This document shows positions 1-8,647 of a stretch of DNA of 64,000 nucleotides, piece after piece. The position numbers and the translations under genes were made by a program. The notes beneath the pieces are model-generated. The model ran no database searches. It saw only the letters and a program-made list of their open reading frames with translations, and was not told where the DNA came from. Every line of letters begins with the position of its first letter. Within the stretch, counting starts at the first letter, position 1. Source of the stretch: Sphingomonas sp. S1-29 (GTDB lineage: Bacteria; Pseudomonadota; Alphaproteobacteria; Sphingomonadales; Sphingomonadaceae); the NCBI RefSeq assembly GCF_026167545.1, contig NZ_CP110678.1, positions 369,501-433,500 of the forward strand, in the 5' to 3' direction.

Positions 1-49
1 CCCTTAACCGACAGGCGTCATTACCGGCTCCACGCGACTGCGGGGGCCC

Positions 50-2374
50 ATGGACGATCTGCTGCAAGAATTCATTGCCGAGACCCGGGAGACGCTCGAG
101 GCGCTGTCGGGAGAGGTCGTCGCGTGGGAGGCCGCGCCCGACGATCGCGCGCGGCTCGATTCGATTTTCCGCTTCGTCCACACGGTGAAGGGAAGCTGCG
201 GCTTCCTCGATCTGCCGCGCCTGCAACGGCTGAGCCACGCCGCCGAGGACGTGTTGTCGCAGGTGCGCGACGGCGACCGCCGGCCCGATCGCGCGCTGGT
301 GAACGCGGTGCTGGCGATCATCGATCGGATCGGCGAGATCGTCGAGGCGATCGATGCCGGCGTCGCGCTCGACGATAGCGGCGAAGACCATCTGATCGCC
401 GCGCTCGACGAGGGCGCGGGCGAAGTCGCGGTCGCGGAGACCGCGATCGCCCCGCGCGCGCCGGCGCGTAGCGTTCGCCTGAGCGTCGACCTGCTCGATC
501 GGATGATGGGCGGCATGTCCGACATGGTGCTCGCGCGCAACGAGCTGGCGCGGCGGATGCGCGAAGGCGATCTCGATCCTTCGGTCGAAGCCGCGCTCGA
601 GCGCATGTCGGCGACGGTCACCGAATTGCGCGACACCGTCACGCGCACGCGGATGCAGAAGATCGACGGGCTGTTTTCGGCGCTGCCGCGGATGGTGCGC
701 GATACCGCCGCCGGCGTCGGCAAGCTGGTGACGTTGTGCGTCGAGGGCGCCGATGTCGAACTCGATCGCGAGATGATCGAGGTGATGCGCGATCCGCTGG
801 CGCATATCATCCGCAATGCGATCGACCACGGGATCGAGTCCCCGGCCGAGCGGCTGGCCGCGGGCAAGCGCGATCACGGCCGGCTGACGGTCAGCGCGCG
901 CCAGGCTGGCAACCAGATCATCCTCGAGATCGCCGACGACGGCCGCGGTATCGATGTCGATCGCGTCATCGCCAAGCTGGTCGCGGCGGGGCGCAGCGAG
1001 CGCGAACTGCGCGCGCTGCCCGATCGCGCCAAGCTGGGGCTGATCTTCGAAGCGGGGATGACGACCAGGGACGAGGTATCGGCGGTGTCGGGCCGCGGCG
1101 TCGGGATGGACGTGGTGCGCGCCTGCGTCGAGCAGATCGGCGGGCGGATCGAGCTCGACAATGCGCCGGGTACCGGGCTTCGCATCGCGATCCATGTGCC
1201 GCTGACGCTGTCGATCATCGCCACCATCATCGTCGGCCTCGGCGAGCATCGCTTCGCGGTCCCGCGATCGGTGATCGAAGAGATCGTCGCCGAGCGCGGC
1301 AATGCGGTGCGGATCGATCGGATCGGCGGCAGCCAGGTGGCGCAGGTGCGCGACCGCTTACTGCCGGTGGTCGAGCTGCGCGATCTGCTCGGAATCGACG
1401 CTCCCACCGAGCGTGCTGCCACCGGCATGCTGCTGATCGTCGGCATCGGCACGTCGAGCTTCGCGCTCGCGGTCGACAGCGTGATCGATGCCGAGGAACT
1501 GGTCATCAAGCCCGCGGCGCCCGCGGTGATGGCGGCGGGGGTCTATGCCGGGCAGACGATGCCCGACAGCGGCCAGCCGATGCTGCTGCTCGATTGCGCC
1601 GGGATCGCCGATGTCGCCGGGCTTCGCTTCCAGCGCGAACAGCTGATCGAAGCGCCCGTGGATCCGGTCGAGCAGATACCGATGATGAAGGTGCTGCTGT
1701 TCATCGATCTCGACGGCATGCAGCGCGCGGTGGCGCTGTCGGTGGTCGATCGGATCGAACAGGTGGCGAGCGCCGCGGTCAGCATGGCGGCGGGGCGGTT
1801 GCGCCTGACGCTCGACAGCGGGCTGCTGTCGCTGGTGGCGCAAGGCCCGCTGCCCGAAGCGACGTCGTTCCCGGTGCTCCGCCTGAAGGACGACCGCACC
1901 GAAGTCGGCTATGCGATCCTCGAGGCCGCCGACATCGTCGAGATCCCGCAGGCATTCGCACCCGCCGCGACCAGCGGCGCGGTCGCGGGGGCCAGCCTGA
2001 TCGACGGCGAGCCGGTCGAACTGCTCGACCCGTTCTGGCTGTTCGCGCAGCACGGCGACCTGCTGCCGACCGCCGAGCGCCCGCTGTTCCTGATCGAACC
2101 CGATGCGGCGGGATGGATGCCGAGCTTCCTGGCGCCGATCCTCAACAATGCCGGCTATCGCGTCGCGACCGAGGCGGGGAATGACGATCGGCCCGCTGCG
2201 GTGCTCCGGCTCGAAGGCGAGCCCGCGCCCGAAGCGGCGGCTGCCAGCGATTTGCCGGTGGTCCTGCTGCGCCACGAACGCAGCGGCGATTCGGGAATCT
2301 ATCGCTACGACCGCGAAGGGTTGCTCGAAGCGCTGCGCGATTGCTCGCGCCGCGCGGGCGGAGCGCCGCGATGA
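50..2374 (+). CDS. cheA: Chemotaxis histidine kinase CheA with degenerate C-terminal receiver
   Basis: Class II histidine kinase of the chemotaxis array; it autophosphorylates on an HPt histidine and passes phosphate to CheY and CheB. Domains in the 774 residues: HPt about 1-105 with the phospho-acceptor H44 in FRFVHTVKGSCGF; P3 dimerisation about 141-205; HATPase about 205-380 with N-box IIRNAIDHGIE and DGRGID; a CheW-like P5 from about 381 and a second CheW-like stretch; and a C-terminal region (about 678-770) with the strand and helix rhythm of a receiver but no acceptor aspartate. The ATG at 50 follows a G-rich sequence, and an in-frame stop at 5-7 rules out a longer start. First visible gene of a cheAWYBR operon; cheW overlaps its stop by 4 nt. 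Confidence 0.93.
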   Translation: MDDLLQEFIAETRETLEALSGEVVAWEAAPDDRARLDSIFRFVHTVKGSCGFLDLPRLQRLSHAAEDVLSQVRDGDRRPDRALVNAVLAIIDRIGEIVEAIDAGVALDDSGEDHLIAALDEGAGEVAVAETAIAPRAPARSVRLSVDLLDRMMGGMSDMVLARNELARRMREGDLDPSVEAALERMSATVTELRDTVTRTRMQKIDGLFSALPRMVRDTAAGVGKLVTLCVEGADVELDREMIEVMRDPLAHIIRNAIDHGIESPAERLAAGKRDHGRLTVSARQAGNQIILEIADDGRGIDVDRVIAKLVAAGRSERELRALPDRAKLGLIFEAGMTTRDEVSAVSGRGVGMDVVRACVEQIGGRIELDNAPGTGLRIAIHVPLTLSIIATIIVGLGEHRFAVPRSVIEEIVAERGNAVRIDRIGGSQVAQVRDRLLPVVELRDLLGIDAPTERAATGMLLIVGIGTSSFALAVDSVIDAEELVIKPAAPAVMAAGVYAGQTMPDSGQPMLLLDCAGIADVAGLRFQREQLIEAPVDPVEQIPMMKVLLFIDLDGMQRAVALSVVDRIEQVASAAVSMAAGRLRLTLDSGLLSLVAQGPLPEATSFPVLRLKDDRTEVGYAILEAADIVEIPQAFAPAATSGAVAGASLIDGEPVELLDPFWLFAQHGDLLPTAERPLFLIEPDAAGWMPSFLAPILNNAGYRVATEAGNDDRPAAVLRLEGEPAPEAAAASDLPVVLLRHERSGDSGIYRYDREGLLEALRDCSRRAGGAPR

Positions 2375-2793
2375 ACGACCTGTACCTGATCGCGCATGTC
2401 GCCGGCCGCACGGTGGCGATCGAATCGGCGTCGGTCGAATCGGTGGTCGATATCGGGCCGGTGACCCCCGTGCCGCGCGCCGCCGACACGGTGCGCGGGC
2501 TCGCGACCCTGCGCAGCCGCGTCGTGACGGTGATCGACACGCAGGCGGCTTTGGGGATCGAGCCCGATGGCGACATGGCGCGCCGCGCGATCGTCACCCA
2601 GGTCGAGGGGCATCATTACGCCTTCTTGGTTGATACGCTCGACGATGTCGCGCCGTTCGCGCTGCAGCCGCTTGCCGGTGCGGTCGCGCTCGAAGGCGCA
2701 TGGGCGCATGCCGGCCGCGGGTTGATCGAGCGCGATGGCGAACCGGTGCTGGTCATCGACCTTGCCTGCCTGCTGCCCGTCGCCGCCGAATGA
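2371..2793 (+). CDS. cheW: Chemotaxis coupling protein CheW
   Basis: Adaptor that links chemoreceptors to CheA. The 140-residue protein is a single CheW domain of normal length: N-terminal strand MNDLYLIAHVAGRTVAIE, the central GLATLRSRVVTVIDTQAALG (domain core with a VV-x-V-I-D strand), and the C-terminal GLIERDGEPVLVIDLACLL. The ATG overlaps the cheA stop (ATGA), so translation is probably coupled. A longer reading from TTG at 2341 would lie inside cheA and is not needed. It sits between cheA and cheY as in many alphaproteobacterial clusters. Sequence identity to textbook CheW looks modest, but fold and context agree. Confidence 0.88.
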   Translation: MNDLYLIAHVAGRTVAIESASVESVVDIGPVTPVPRAADTVRGLATLRSRVVTVIDTQAALGIEPDGDMARRAIVTQVEGHHYAFLVDTLDDVAPFALQPLAGAVALEGAWAHAGRGLIERDGEPVLVIDLACLLPVAAE

Positions 2794-2871
2794 GCGCGAT
2801 GTGCGATTAACGCTACGCTTACGATGGCTGTGGCAAGGCTTCCCCATGATCGCAACAGGATGCGCCCGCTC

Positions 2872-3237
2872 ATGAAGACCTGCCTAGTCGTCGATGATTC
2901 GAAGGTGATCCGCAAGGTCGCGCGGCACATATTGGAGACGCTCGATTTCGACGTGCGCGAAGCCGCCGACGGACGCGAGGCGCTCGACGCCTGCCTGGCC
3001 GAGGCGCCCGACGTGGTGCTGCTCGACTGGAACATGCCGGTGATGAGCGGGATGGATTTCCTGCGCGCGCTCGGCGACAGCGGCATTTCGCCGCGCCCGA
3101 AGGTGGTGTTCTGCACCACCGAAAACGGCATGGCGTATATCCGCGCCGCGATCGAGGCGGGTGCCGACGAATATGTCATGAAGCCGTTCGATCGCGAGAC
3201 GCTCGAAAGCAAGTTCCAGATCGTCGGCCTGGCATAA
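2872..3237 (+). CDS. cheY: Single-domain response regulator CheY
   Basis: Phosphorylated by CheA and expected to act on the flagellar switch. The 121 residues are one receiver domain: acidic pair D8-D9 in CLVVDDS, phospho-acceptor D52 in LLDWNMPVMSG, threonines 82-83 at the end of strand 4, and K104 in YVMKPF, so all catalytic residues are present. The start is placed at the ATG giving MKTCLVVDD. An upstream ATG at 2860 would add four residues, and the longest reading from 2824 adds 16 residues without family support. It follows cheW after 78 bp, the largest gap in the operon, and cheB starts 4 bp after its stop. Confidence 0.92.
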   Translation: MKTCLVVDDSKVIRKVARHILETLDFDVREAADGREALDACLAEAPDVVLLDWNMPVMSGMDFLRALGDSGISPRPKVVFCTTENGMAYIRAAIEAGADEYVMKPFDRETLESKFQIVGLA

Positions 3238-3241
3238 CGCC

Positions 3242-4300
3242 GTGGCGACCGCCAATGCCCGGACCGAGTTCGACGTCGATCGCCGCGTATTGATCGTCGA
3301 CGATTCGGCGGTCGCGCGCGCGGTGTTGCGGCGGGTGGTCGAGGCGACCCCGGGGCACCGCGTCGCGCGCGGCGTGGCCAATGCGTCGGCGGCATTGGAC
3401 TATCTCAAATCGAATGTGGTCGAGGTCGTGCTGCTCGATATCGACATGCCGGGGATCGACGGGCTGGCGGCGCTGCCCGACATCCTGGCCGCGGGGCAGG
3501 GGGCGCACGTCATCGTCGTTTCTTCGGCCTGCGGCGAAGGCGCTGCCGCCACCATCGATGCGCTGGCGCTCGGCGCGTCGGATACGCTGGGCAAACCGGC
3601 ATTGGGCAATTTCGCAGGGCTGTTCGTGCGCGGCTTGCGCGAACGGCTCGAACGCCTGGCGCTGGCCGAGCCGCAGGCGGTAGCGGTTCCGCCGAAGAAG
3701 CGGGCTGGGGTGGCGAGCCGCCCCGACGTCGCGGTGCTGGCGATCGGTGCCTCGACGGGCGGAATCCATGCGCTGAGCAAGCTGCTGCGCGCGCTGCCGG
3801 CCACTTTCCAGGCCCCCATCCTCATCACCCAGCATCTTCCGGTATCATTCATGCCGTATTTCGCGGCGCAGGTGGCGGTGCTCGCCAACCGGCCCTGCGG
3901 GGTGGCGACCGATCATTTGCGGCTTCGCAGCGGTGAAGTCGTGATCGCGCCGGGCGACGCGCATATCCGCTGCGTCGCGACCTCGGACGGGTTCGCGATC
4001 CGCCTGCTCGACAAGCCCGTCGCCAATGGCTGCATGCCCTCGGCCGATCCGATGTTCGCCAGCGTGGCGCAGCTTTGGGGCGCGCGCGCGATTGCGGTGG
4101 TGCTGAGCGGGATGGGCCGCGACGGCGCCGAGGGCGCGCAGGCGGTCGCCGCGGCGGGCGGCATGGTACTGGCGCAGGATCGCGCGACGTCGGTCGTGTG
4201 GGGGATGCCCGGCGCGGTCGCCGAGGCGGGAATCGCCGATGCGATACTCCCGCCCGAGGCGATCGGCGCGCTGGTCGGACGCCAGGGGCGGGGGCGTTGA
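3242..4300 (+). CDS. cheB: Protein-glutamate methylesterase/deamidase CheB
   Basis: Removes methyl groups from chemoreceptor glutamates and deamidates glutamines, giving adaptation. Residues 14-130 form a receiver with D20-D21 and phospho-acceptor D66. A linker leads to the methylesterase domain (about 160-345) with the catalytic triad S171 in GASTGG, H198 in TQHLP and D294 in SGMGRDG. Length 352 is normal. It starts with GTG 4 bp after cheY, so translation is probably coupled. Its TGA overlaps a possible TTG start of cheR. The sequence is ordinary for an active enzyme. Confidence 0.94.
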   Translation: MATANARTEFDVDRRVLIVDDSAVARAVLRRVVEATPGHRVARGVANASAALDYLKSNVVEVVLLDIDMPGIDGLAALPDILAAGQGAHVIVVSSACGEGAAATIDALALGASDTLGKPALGNFAGLFVRGLRERLERLALAEPQAVAVPPKKRAGVASRPDVAVLAIGASTGGIHALSKLLRALPATFQAPILITQHLPVSFMPYFAAQVAVLANRPCGVATDHLRLRSGEVVIAPGDAHIRCVATSDGFAIRLLDKPVANGCMPSADPMFASVAQLWGARAIAVVLSGMGRDGAEGAQAVAAAGGMVLAQDRATSVVWGMPGAVAEAGIADAILPPEAIGALVGRQGRGR

Positions 4301-4323
4301 CCGCGGCGCCGCGGCCGATCGGG

Positions 4324-5169
4324 GTGTCGAACGGCGCGGTGAGCATATTGATCGGCCTGATGGAAACGCGCACCGGCCAGCGGATTGCCGCGAACCGCGC
4401 CTGGCGGGTCGAAAGCGCGCTGAAGCCGCTGCTTCGCGCGCGCGGGTTCGAATCGCTCGACCAGTTGGTCGCGGCGCTGGTCGGCGGCGAGGATCGCGGC
4501 CTGGCCGACGAGACCGTCGAGGCGCTGCTCAACCACGAAAGTTCGTTCTTCCGCGACCCTTCGGTCATCCAGCAGGTCGGCACGCTGATGCGCGACCAGC
4601 AATCCGCCCAGCAGGGACGCCGGCTGCGCATCTGGTCGGCGGGCTGTTCGACCGGGCAGGAGCCGCTGAGCCTGGCGATGCTGCTCGCCGAGCAGAACCC
4701 GCTGCGCGAATTTCCCGATATCGTGGCGACCGATGTCTCCGCGGCCGTCATCGCGCGCGCCAAAGCGGGGCGCTTCACCCAGTTCGAGATCCAGCGCGGG
4801 TTACCGGTGCGCAGCATGGTCCGCTGGTTCGAACCTGTGGGCAAGGATTGGGTCGCATCGCCCGATCTGCTCGCGCGGGTGCAGTTCCGCCGGCACAATC
4901 TGGCGCAGGATGCCGCGCCCCCCGGGCTGTTCGACCTGATCCTGTGCCGCAACGTCCTGCTGTACCTGTCGCCCGCGATACGCAGCGCGGTGCTGGCCAA
5001 GCTGGCGGCGGCGTTGCGTCCCGACGGCCGGCTGGTGCTGGGCGCCAGCGAGACCGTGATCGGCCGGACCGAGGCGCTGGTCCCCTGCCACGCCTATCGC
5101 GGCTTTTATCATCGCGCCGACAAGCTGGCGGCCGCCCCCGCGCCGGCTGCAATGGCCGCGATGCGCTGA
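4324..5169 (+). CDS. cheR: Chemotaxis protein methyltransferase CheR
   Basis: Methylates glutamates of chemoreceptors using S-adenosylmethionine, opposing CheB. The N-terminal helical domain (about 1-75) includes a RTGQRIA segment and the family motif NHESSFFRD. The SAM domain has the signature RIWSAGCSTGQEPLSLAM (motif I), IVATDVSAAVIARA and FDLILCRNVLLYL. The start is uncertain: GTG at 4324 gives 281 residues, in the usual range, while TTG at 4297 overlaps the cheB stop and would add nine residues. It is the last gene of the operon, and the next gene follows after 56 bp. Confidence 0.92.
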   Translation: MSNGAVSILIGLMETRTGQRIAANRAWRVESALKPLLRARGFESLDQLVAALVGGEDRGLADETVEALLNHESSFFRDPSVIQQVGTLMRDQQSAQQGRRLRIWSAGCSTGQEPLSLAMLLAEQNPLREFPDIVATDVSAAVIARAKAGRFTQFEIQRGLPVRSMVRWFEPVGKDWVASPDLLARVQFRRHNLAQDAAPPGLFDLILCRNVLLYLSPAIRSAVLAKLAAALRPDGRLVLGASETVIGRTEALVPCHAYRGFYHRADKLAAAPAPAAMAAMR

Positions 5170-5225
5170 CGCCTTGCGTCGATGCGTATTCCGCCGCATC
5201 GATAGCGACCGCAGACGGGGGGCAT

Positions 5226-5915
5226 ATGGAATTCATCGAAGCACCGTCGCCCAATTTCGATGATCGCGCGGTCCCGGTGTCGCTGATCGTGCTGCATTAT
5301 ACCGGGATGGAGGATGCCGACGCCGCGCTGGCGCGGTTGCGCGACCCCGATGCCGGGGTTTCGGCGCATTACCTCGTCGCCGAGGATGGGACGATCCTTC
5401 GCCTGGTCGACGAGGCGCGCCGCGCCTGGCATGCGGGGCGCGCGCATTGGCGCGGGGTGCGCGACGTCAACAGCGCCTCGATCGGGATCGAGATCGTCAA
5501 TCCGGGGCACCAGCTCGGCTATCGGCCGTTTCCCGAGCCGCAGATCGATGCGGTCATCCGGCTGGTCGCCGATATCAAGCAGCGCCATGCGATCACCCGC
5601 GGCAACGTCGTCGGCCATTCGGATATCGCCCCCGATCGCAAGGACGATCCGGGCGAATTGTTCCCCTGGGGGCGGTTGGCCCGGCTGCGGCTCGCGCTGC
5701 CGCGCCCGACCAAGAAGCTGATGGACCCCGAATGGGGCGATGCCGGCTTCCTGCTGGCGCTCGAGCGCTTCGGCTACGACGTCCGCGATCCGGTGAAGAG
5801 CGTCATCGCCTTTCAGCGGCGCTTCCGCCCCGAGATGATCGACGGGATCATCGACGCCGAATGCCGCATGATCCTGCTCGCGTTACTGCTTCCCAAACCG
5901 CAGGGCGATGATTAG
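5226..5915 (+). CDS. N-acetylmuramoyl-L-alanine amidase (AmpD/AmiD-like)
   Basis: Zinc amidase of the amidase_2 family, cleaving between N-acetylmuramic acid and the stem peptide. Of 229 residues, about 10-150 are the catalytic domain, with the likely zinc ligands H24 (VLHYTG), H131 (VVGHSDIAP) and D141, and E89 in IGIEIVN. The C-terminal part (about 165-225, from GFLLALERFGYDV to FQRRFRPEMIDG) looks like a peptidoglycan-binding domain. No signal peptide is seen, so a cytoplasmic recycling role like AmpD is plausible; export by another route cannot be excluded. It ends 11 bp before rnpB. Together with amgK and murU in this window it fits peptidoglycan recycling. Confidence 0.88.
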   Translation: MEFIEAPSPNFDDRAVPVSLIVLHYTGMEDADAALARLRDPDAGVSAHYLVAEDGTILRLVDEARRAWHAGRAHWRGVRDVNSASIGIEIVNPGHQLGYRPFPEPQIDAVIRLVADIKQRHAITRGNVVGHSDIAPDRKDDPGELFPWGRLARLRLALPRPTKKLMDPEWGDAGFLLALERFGYDVRDPVKSVIAFQRRFRPEMIDGIIDAECRMILLALLLPKPQGDD

Positions 5916-5926
5916 GACGGCGATGT

Positions 5927-6302
5927 GCCAGAGGGTCGGGCGACCGCGGGCGGGCAACCGCGCGAGGAAAGTCCGGGCTCCACGAAACGACGGTGCCGGG
6001 TAACGCCCGGCGGGGGCGACCCTAGGGAAAGTGCCACAGAGAGCAGACGGCTAAGGCTTCGGCCCAGTCAGCGTGAAAGGGTGCGGTAAGAGCGCACCGC
6101 GCGCCTGGTAACAGGGGCGGCACGGCAAACCCCACCGGGAGCAAGACCGAATAGGGACGGCACATGCGCCTCGTTTCGGCGCGTCGTCCGGGTTGGTCGC
6201 TCGAGCGCGTCGGCAACGGCGCGCCTAGAGGAATGGTCGCCCATCCGCCCGCCGCGCAAGCGAACGGGCGGTGGACAGAACCCGGCTTACAGACCCTCTG
6301 GC
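5927..6302 (+). ncRNA. rnpB: RNase P RNA, class A
   Basis: Catalytic RNA of ribonuclease P, which matures tRNA 5' ends. Conserved region I (GAGGAAAGTCCGGGCTCC, 5964-5981) and the 3' conserved ACAGAACCCGGCTTAC (about 6275-6290) are present. The terminal helix P1 is closed by GCCAGAGGGTC at 5927-5937 pairing perfectly with GACCCTCTGGC at 6292-6302. Length of about 376 nt suits an alphaproteobacterial A-type RNA. The exact ends are inferred from P1. Its 3' end overlaps the last codons of the opposite-strand carbonic anhydrase gene. The promoter must lie inside the amidase gene. Confidence 0.95.
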
Positions 6303-6946
6303 ATCACCGGCTCGAATACCCGCCCGGGCACTTCCATCTCGGCGATGTCGGTGTTCGCGTCGATCTCGAGCAGCGGCTTGAGCAGCCCGTCGCTCAGGTC
6401 ATACACCCACCCGTGCAGCTGGAGCGGCTTGCCCTTGGCGAACGCCGCCTGGACGATATCGGTGCGCGCGACGTCGAGCAGCTGGTCGCGGACGTTGCAT
6501 TCGACGAAGCGGTTCACCTTGGCCTCGGCGGTGGGTTGCGCCTCGATCTCCTCGGCATGGCGCGCACGGACGCCCTTGGCGTTTTCGAGCCATTCGGCGA
6601 TCGGCCCCTCGACCCCGCCGTCGAGCACCGCGCGGATGCCGCCACAGCCATAATGGCCGCACAGCACGATATGCGGCACCTCGAGCACCTCGACCGCATA
6701 TTGCAGCACCGACATGAAGTTCAGGTCGTGCGCGTGCACCAGATTGGCGATGTTGCGGTGGATGAACATCTCGCCCGGCAGCGTCTGAGTGATCTGGTCG
6801 GGCGACACGCGGCTGTCCGAACAACCGATCCACAACACTTCGGGCCGCTGGCCGCCGACCTGGCGCTTGAAGAACTGGGGATCCTGCTCGGTGATTTCCT
6901 GCACCCACGCCTTGTTCGACAGGATCAGCTGTTGATAGCTCTTCAT
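6287..6946 (-). CDS. Beta-class carbonic anhydrase
   Basis: Interconverts carbon dioxide and bicarbonate. The 219 residues carry the beta-class zinc site C42, H98 and C101 (GCSDSR and LCGHYGCGG), with the catalytic dyad D44-R46. Length is typical of the proteobacterial Can type. Its ATG overlaps the stop of the upstream SulP gene (ATGA), so the two are one operon that pairs an anion transporter with bicarbonate supply. The last residues (MPEGL and stop) are encoded opposite the 3' P1 strand of rnpB, so transcripts converge and overlap there. Confidence 0.95.
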   Translation of the reverse strand: MKSYQQLILSNKAWVQEITEQDPQFFKRQVGGQRPEVLWIGCSDSRVSPDQITQTLPGEMFIHRNIANLVHAHDLNFMSVLQYAVEVLEVPHIVLCGHYGCGGIRAVLDGGVEGPIAEWLENAKGVRARHAEEIEAQPTAEAKVNRFVECNVRDQLLDVARTDIVQAAFAKGKPLQLHGWVYDLSDGLLKPLLEIDANTDIAEMEVPGRVFEPVMPEGL

Positions 6947-8514
6947 GCGAAAACGATCTCCTTGGTCGGCGCCTTGATCTGCGCTGCGGTCCGCCCGGCA
7001 ATGTCACCGCGGACGCTGACCTTGATGTTGCGATATTCGGCGTTCTTGATGAACGCGTTGATGATGTCGATATTGTCGGGGTCGACGAATTCGGTCGCGG
7101 TGACGTCGATCACCACCGTGGCATTGTCGGGCACCCGGTTGAGCGCCGACTGCAATTCGACCTTGTGGATGAAGTACAGGTTGCGGCGTGCGCGGACCAT
7201 CACCGCGGCGCCGTCCTCGACATAGCTGACCGACGGGCGGAAGTTGCGCGCGATCACGAACACGAAGCCGACACCAAGGCCGATGACGATGCCGATGAGC
7301 AGATCGGTGAACAGGATCGCGACGATCGTCACCACGAACGGCACGAACTGCGCATAGCCCATCTTCCAGCGCGCGACGAACAGTGCGGGCTTGGCGAGCT
7401 TGTACCCGGTCTGGATCAGGATCGCGGCGAGCGCCGACAGCGGGATCAGGTTGAGGATGGTCGGGATCAACGCGACGCTGAGCAGCAGCCAGAAACCGTG
7501 AAAGATCGTCGACATCTTCGACGCGGCGTTGGCGCCGACATTGGCCGAGCTGCGAACGATGACCGAGGTCACCGGCAACCCGCCGATCAGCCCCGACACG
7601 ATATTGCCGCCGCCCTGCGCCATCAATTCGCGGTTCTTGTCGGTCACCCGGCGCTTGGGATCGAGTTCGTCGATCGCCTTGACGCTGAGCAGCGATTCGA
7701 GGCTGGCGACGATCGCGAGCGTCAACGCGATCGTCCAGACCGTGGGCAGCGTGATCGAACTGAAATCGGGGAAGGTGAAGAGACCGACGAACTCGCCGAG
7801 CGAGCCGGCAATCGGCACCTCGACGAGATGCGAGCGCTGGACTTCGAGGGCCGGCGCCGCGACCGCGAACAGCAGGTTGGCGAGGACTGAAAAAACCACC
7901 ACCACCAGCGGCGCCGGCAGGAACTTCAGCGGCCCCTCGGTCGGGCGCGCCTTTTCCCACCAGAACAGGAACGCGAGCGACGCGAGCGCGATCAACGCCG
8001 CGCCCCACAGGAAGCTGTCGGTGAGCGTGTACCAGATCGCGCTGAAGGTGTTCAGGCCATCGGTCTGGAAGAAATTCCAGTCGCCTTCGGGATCGCCGTC
8101 ATAGCCCAGCGCGTGCGGGATCTGCTTGAGGATCAGCGTCAGGCCGATCGCCGACAGCATCCCGGTGATCACCGAGGTCGGCACGAACTCCGCGAGCACG
8201 CCCGACTTGGTGAGTGAAAACGCCATCTGCATCATGCCCGCGAGCATGACCGCCAGCAGGAACGCCTCATAGCTCGGGACGCTCTGGATCGCGCTGAACA
8301 CGATGACGGTGAGGCCCGCGGCGGGGCCGCTGACCGACAGCGGCGATTTCGATAGCGAGCCGACAACGATGCCGCCCACCATGCCCGCGATGACGCCCGA
8401 AAAAAGCGGTGCGCCCGAGGCTAGTGCGACGCCGAGGCAAAGAGGGAGGGCGACGAGCGCCACGACAATCGAGGCCGGCAGATCCTGCCGCCAGGTTGCG
8501 AAAAGCGCGTTCAA
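6943..8514 (-). CDS. SulP family anion (probable bicarbonate or sulfate) transporter
   Basis: Inner-membrane SulP/SLC26 transporter with about ten to twelve predicted helices and a C-terminal STAS domain (about residues 440-520, with the strand ATVVIDVTATEFVDPDN). The N-terminus WRQDLPASIVVALVALPLCLG and the motif GPAAGLTVIVF are typical. TTG at 8514 is chosen as the start because AGAGGA lies about 9 nt upstream and the family starts near this point; a GTG at 8592 would add 26 poorly conserved residues. Overlap with carbonic anhydrase suggests bicarbonate as substrate, by inference from other SulP-anhydrase pairs. Substrate is not provable from sequence. Confidence 0.88.
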   Translation of the reverse strand: MNALFATWRQDLPASIVVALVALPLCLGVALASGAPLFSGVIAGMVGGIVVGSLSKSPLSVSGPAAGLTVIVFSAIQSVPSYEAFLLAVMLAGMMQMAFSLTKSGVLAEFVPTSVITGMLSAIGLTLILKQIPHALGYDGDPEGDWNFFQTDGLNTFSAIWYTLTDSFLWGAALIALASLAFLFWWEKARPTEGPLKFLPAPLVVVVFSVLANLLFAVAAPALEVQRSHLVEVPIAGSLGEFVGLFTFPDFSSITLPTVWTIALTLAIVASLESLLSVKAIDELDPKRRVTDKNRELMAQGGGNIVSGLIGGLPVTSVIVRSSANVGANAASKMSTIFHGFWLLLSVALIPTILNLIPLSALAAILIQTGYKLAKPALFVARWKMGYAQFVPFVVTIVAILFTDLLIGIVIGLGVGFVFVIARNFRPSVSYVEDGAAVMVRARRNLYFIHKVELQSALNRVPDNATVVIDVTATEFVDPDNIDIINAFIKNAEYRNIKVSVRGDIAGRTAAQIKAPTKEIVFA

Positions 8515-8647
8515 GAGCTGAATCCTCTGTTGAAACAATATAACAGGCTGAACCGAGTATGCCGTTTTGGGGCTAAGCAGGCAACCCGACACCGGTTATC
8601 CGTAAGGGCAGCTTGCTATGATGCCCCGGCAGCCTATGTCGTTGCCG

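Noticed and set aside
6164..7225. Plus-strand frame of 353 codons crossing rnpB and the carbonic anhydrase gene
   Set aside because: It overlaps a structured RNA and is the shadow of two well-supported minus-strand genes.
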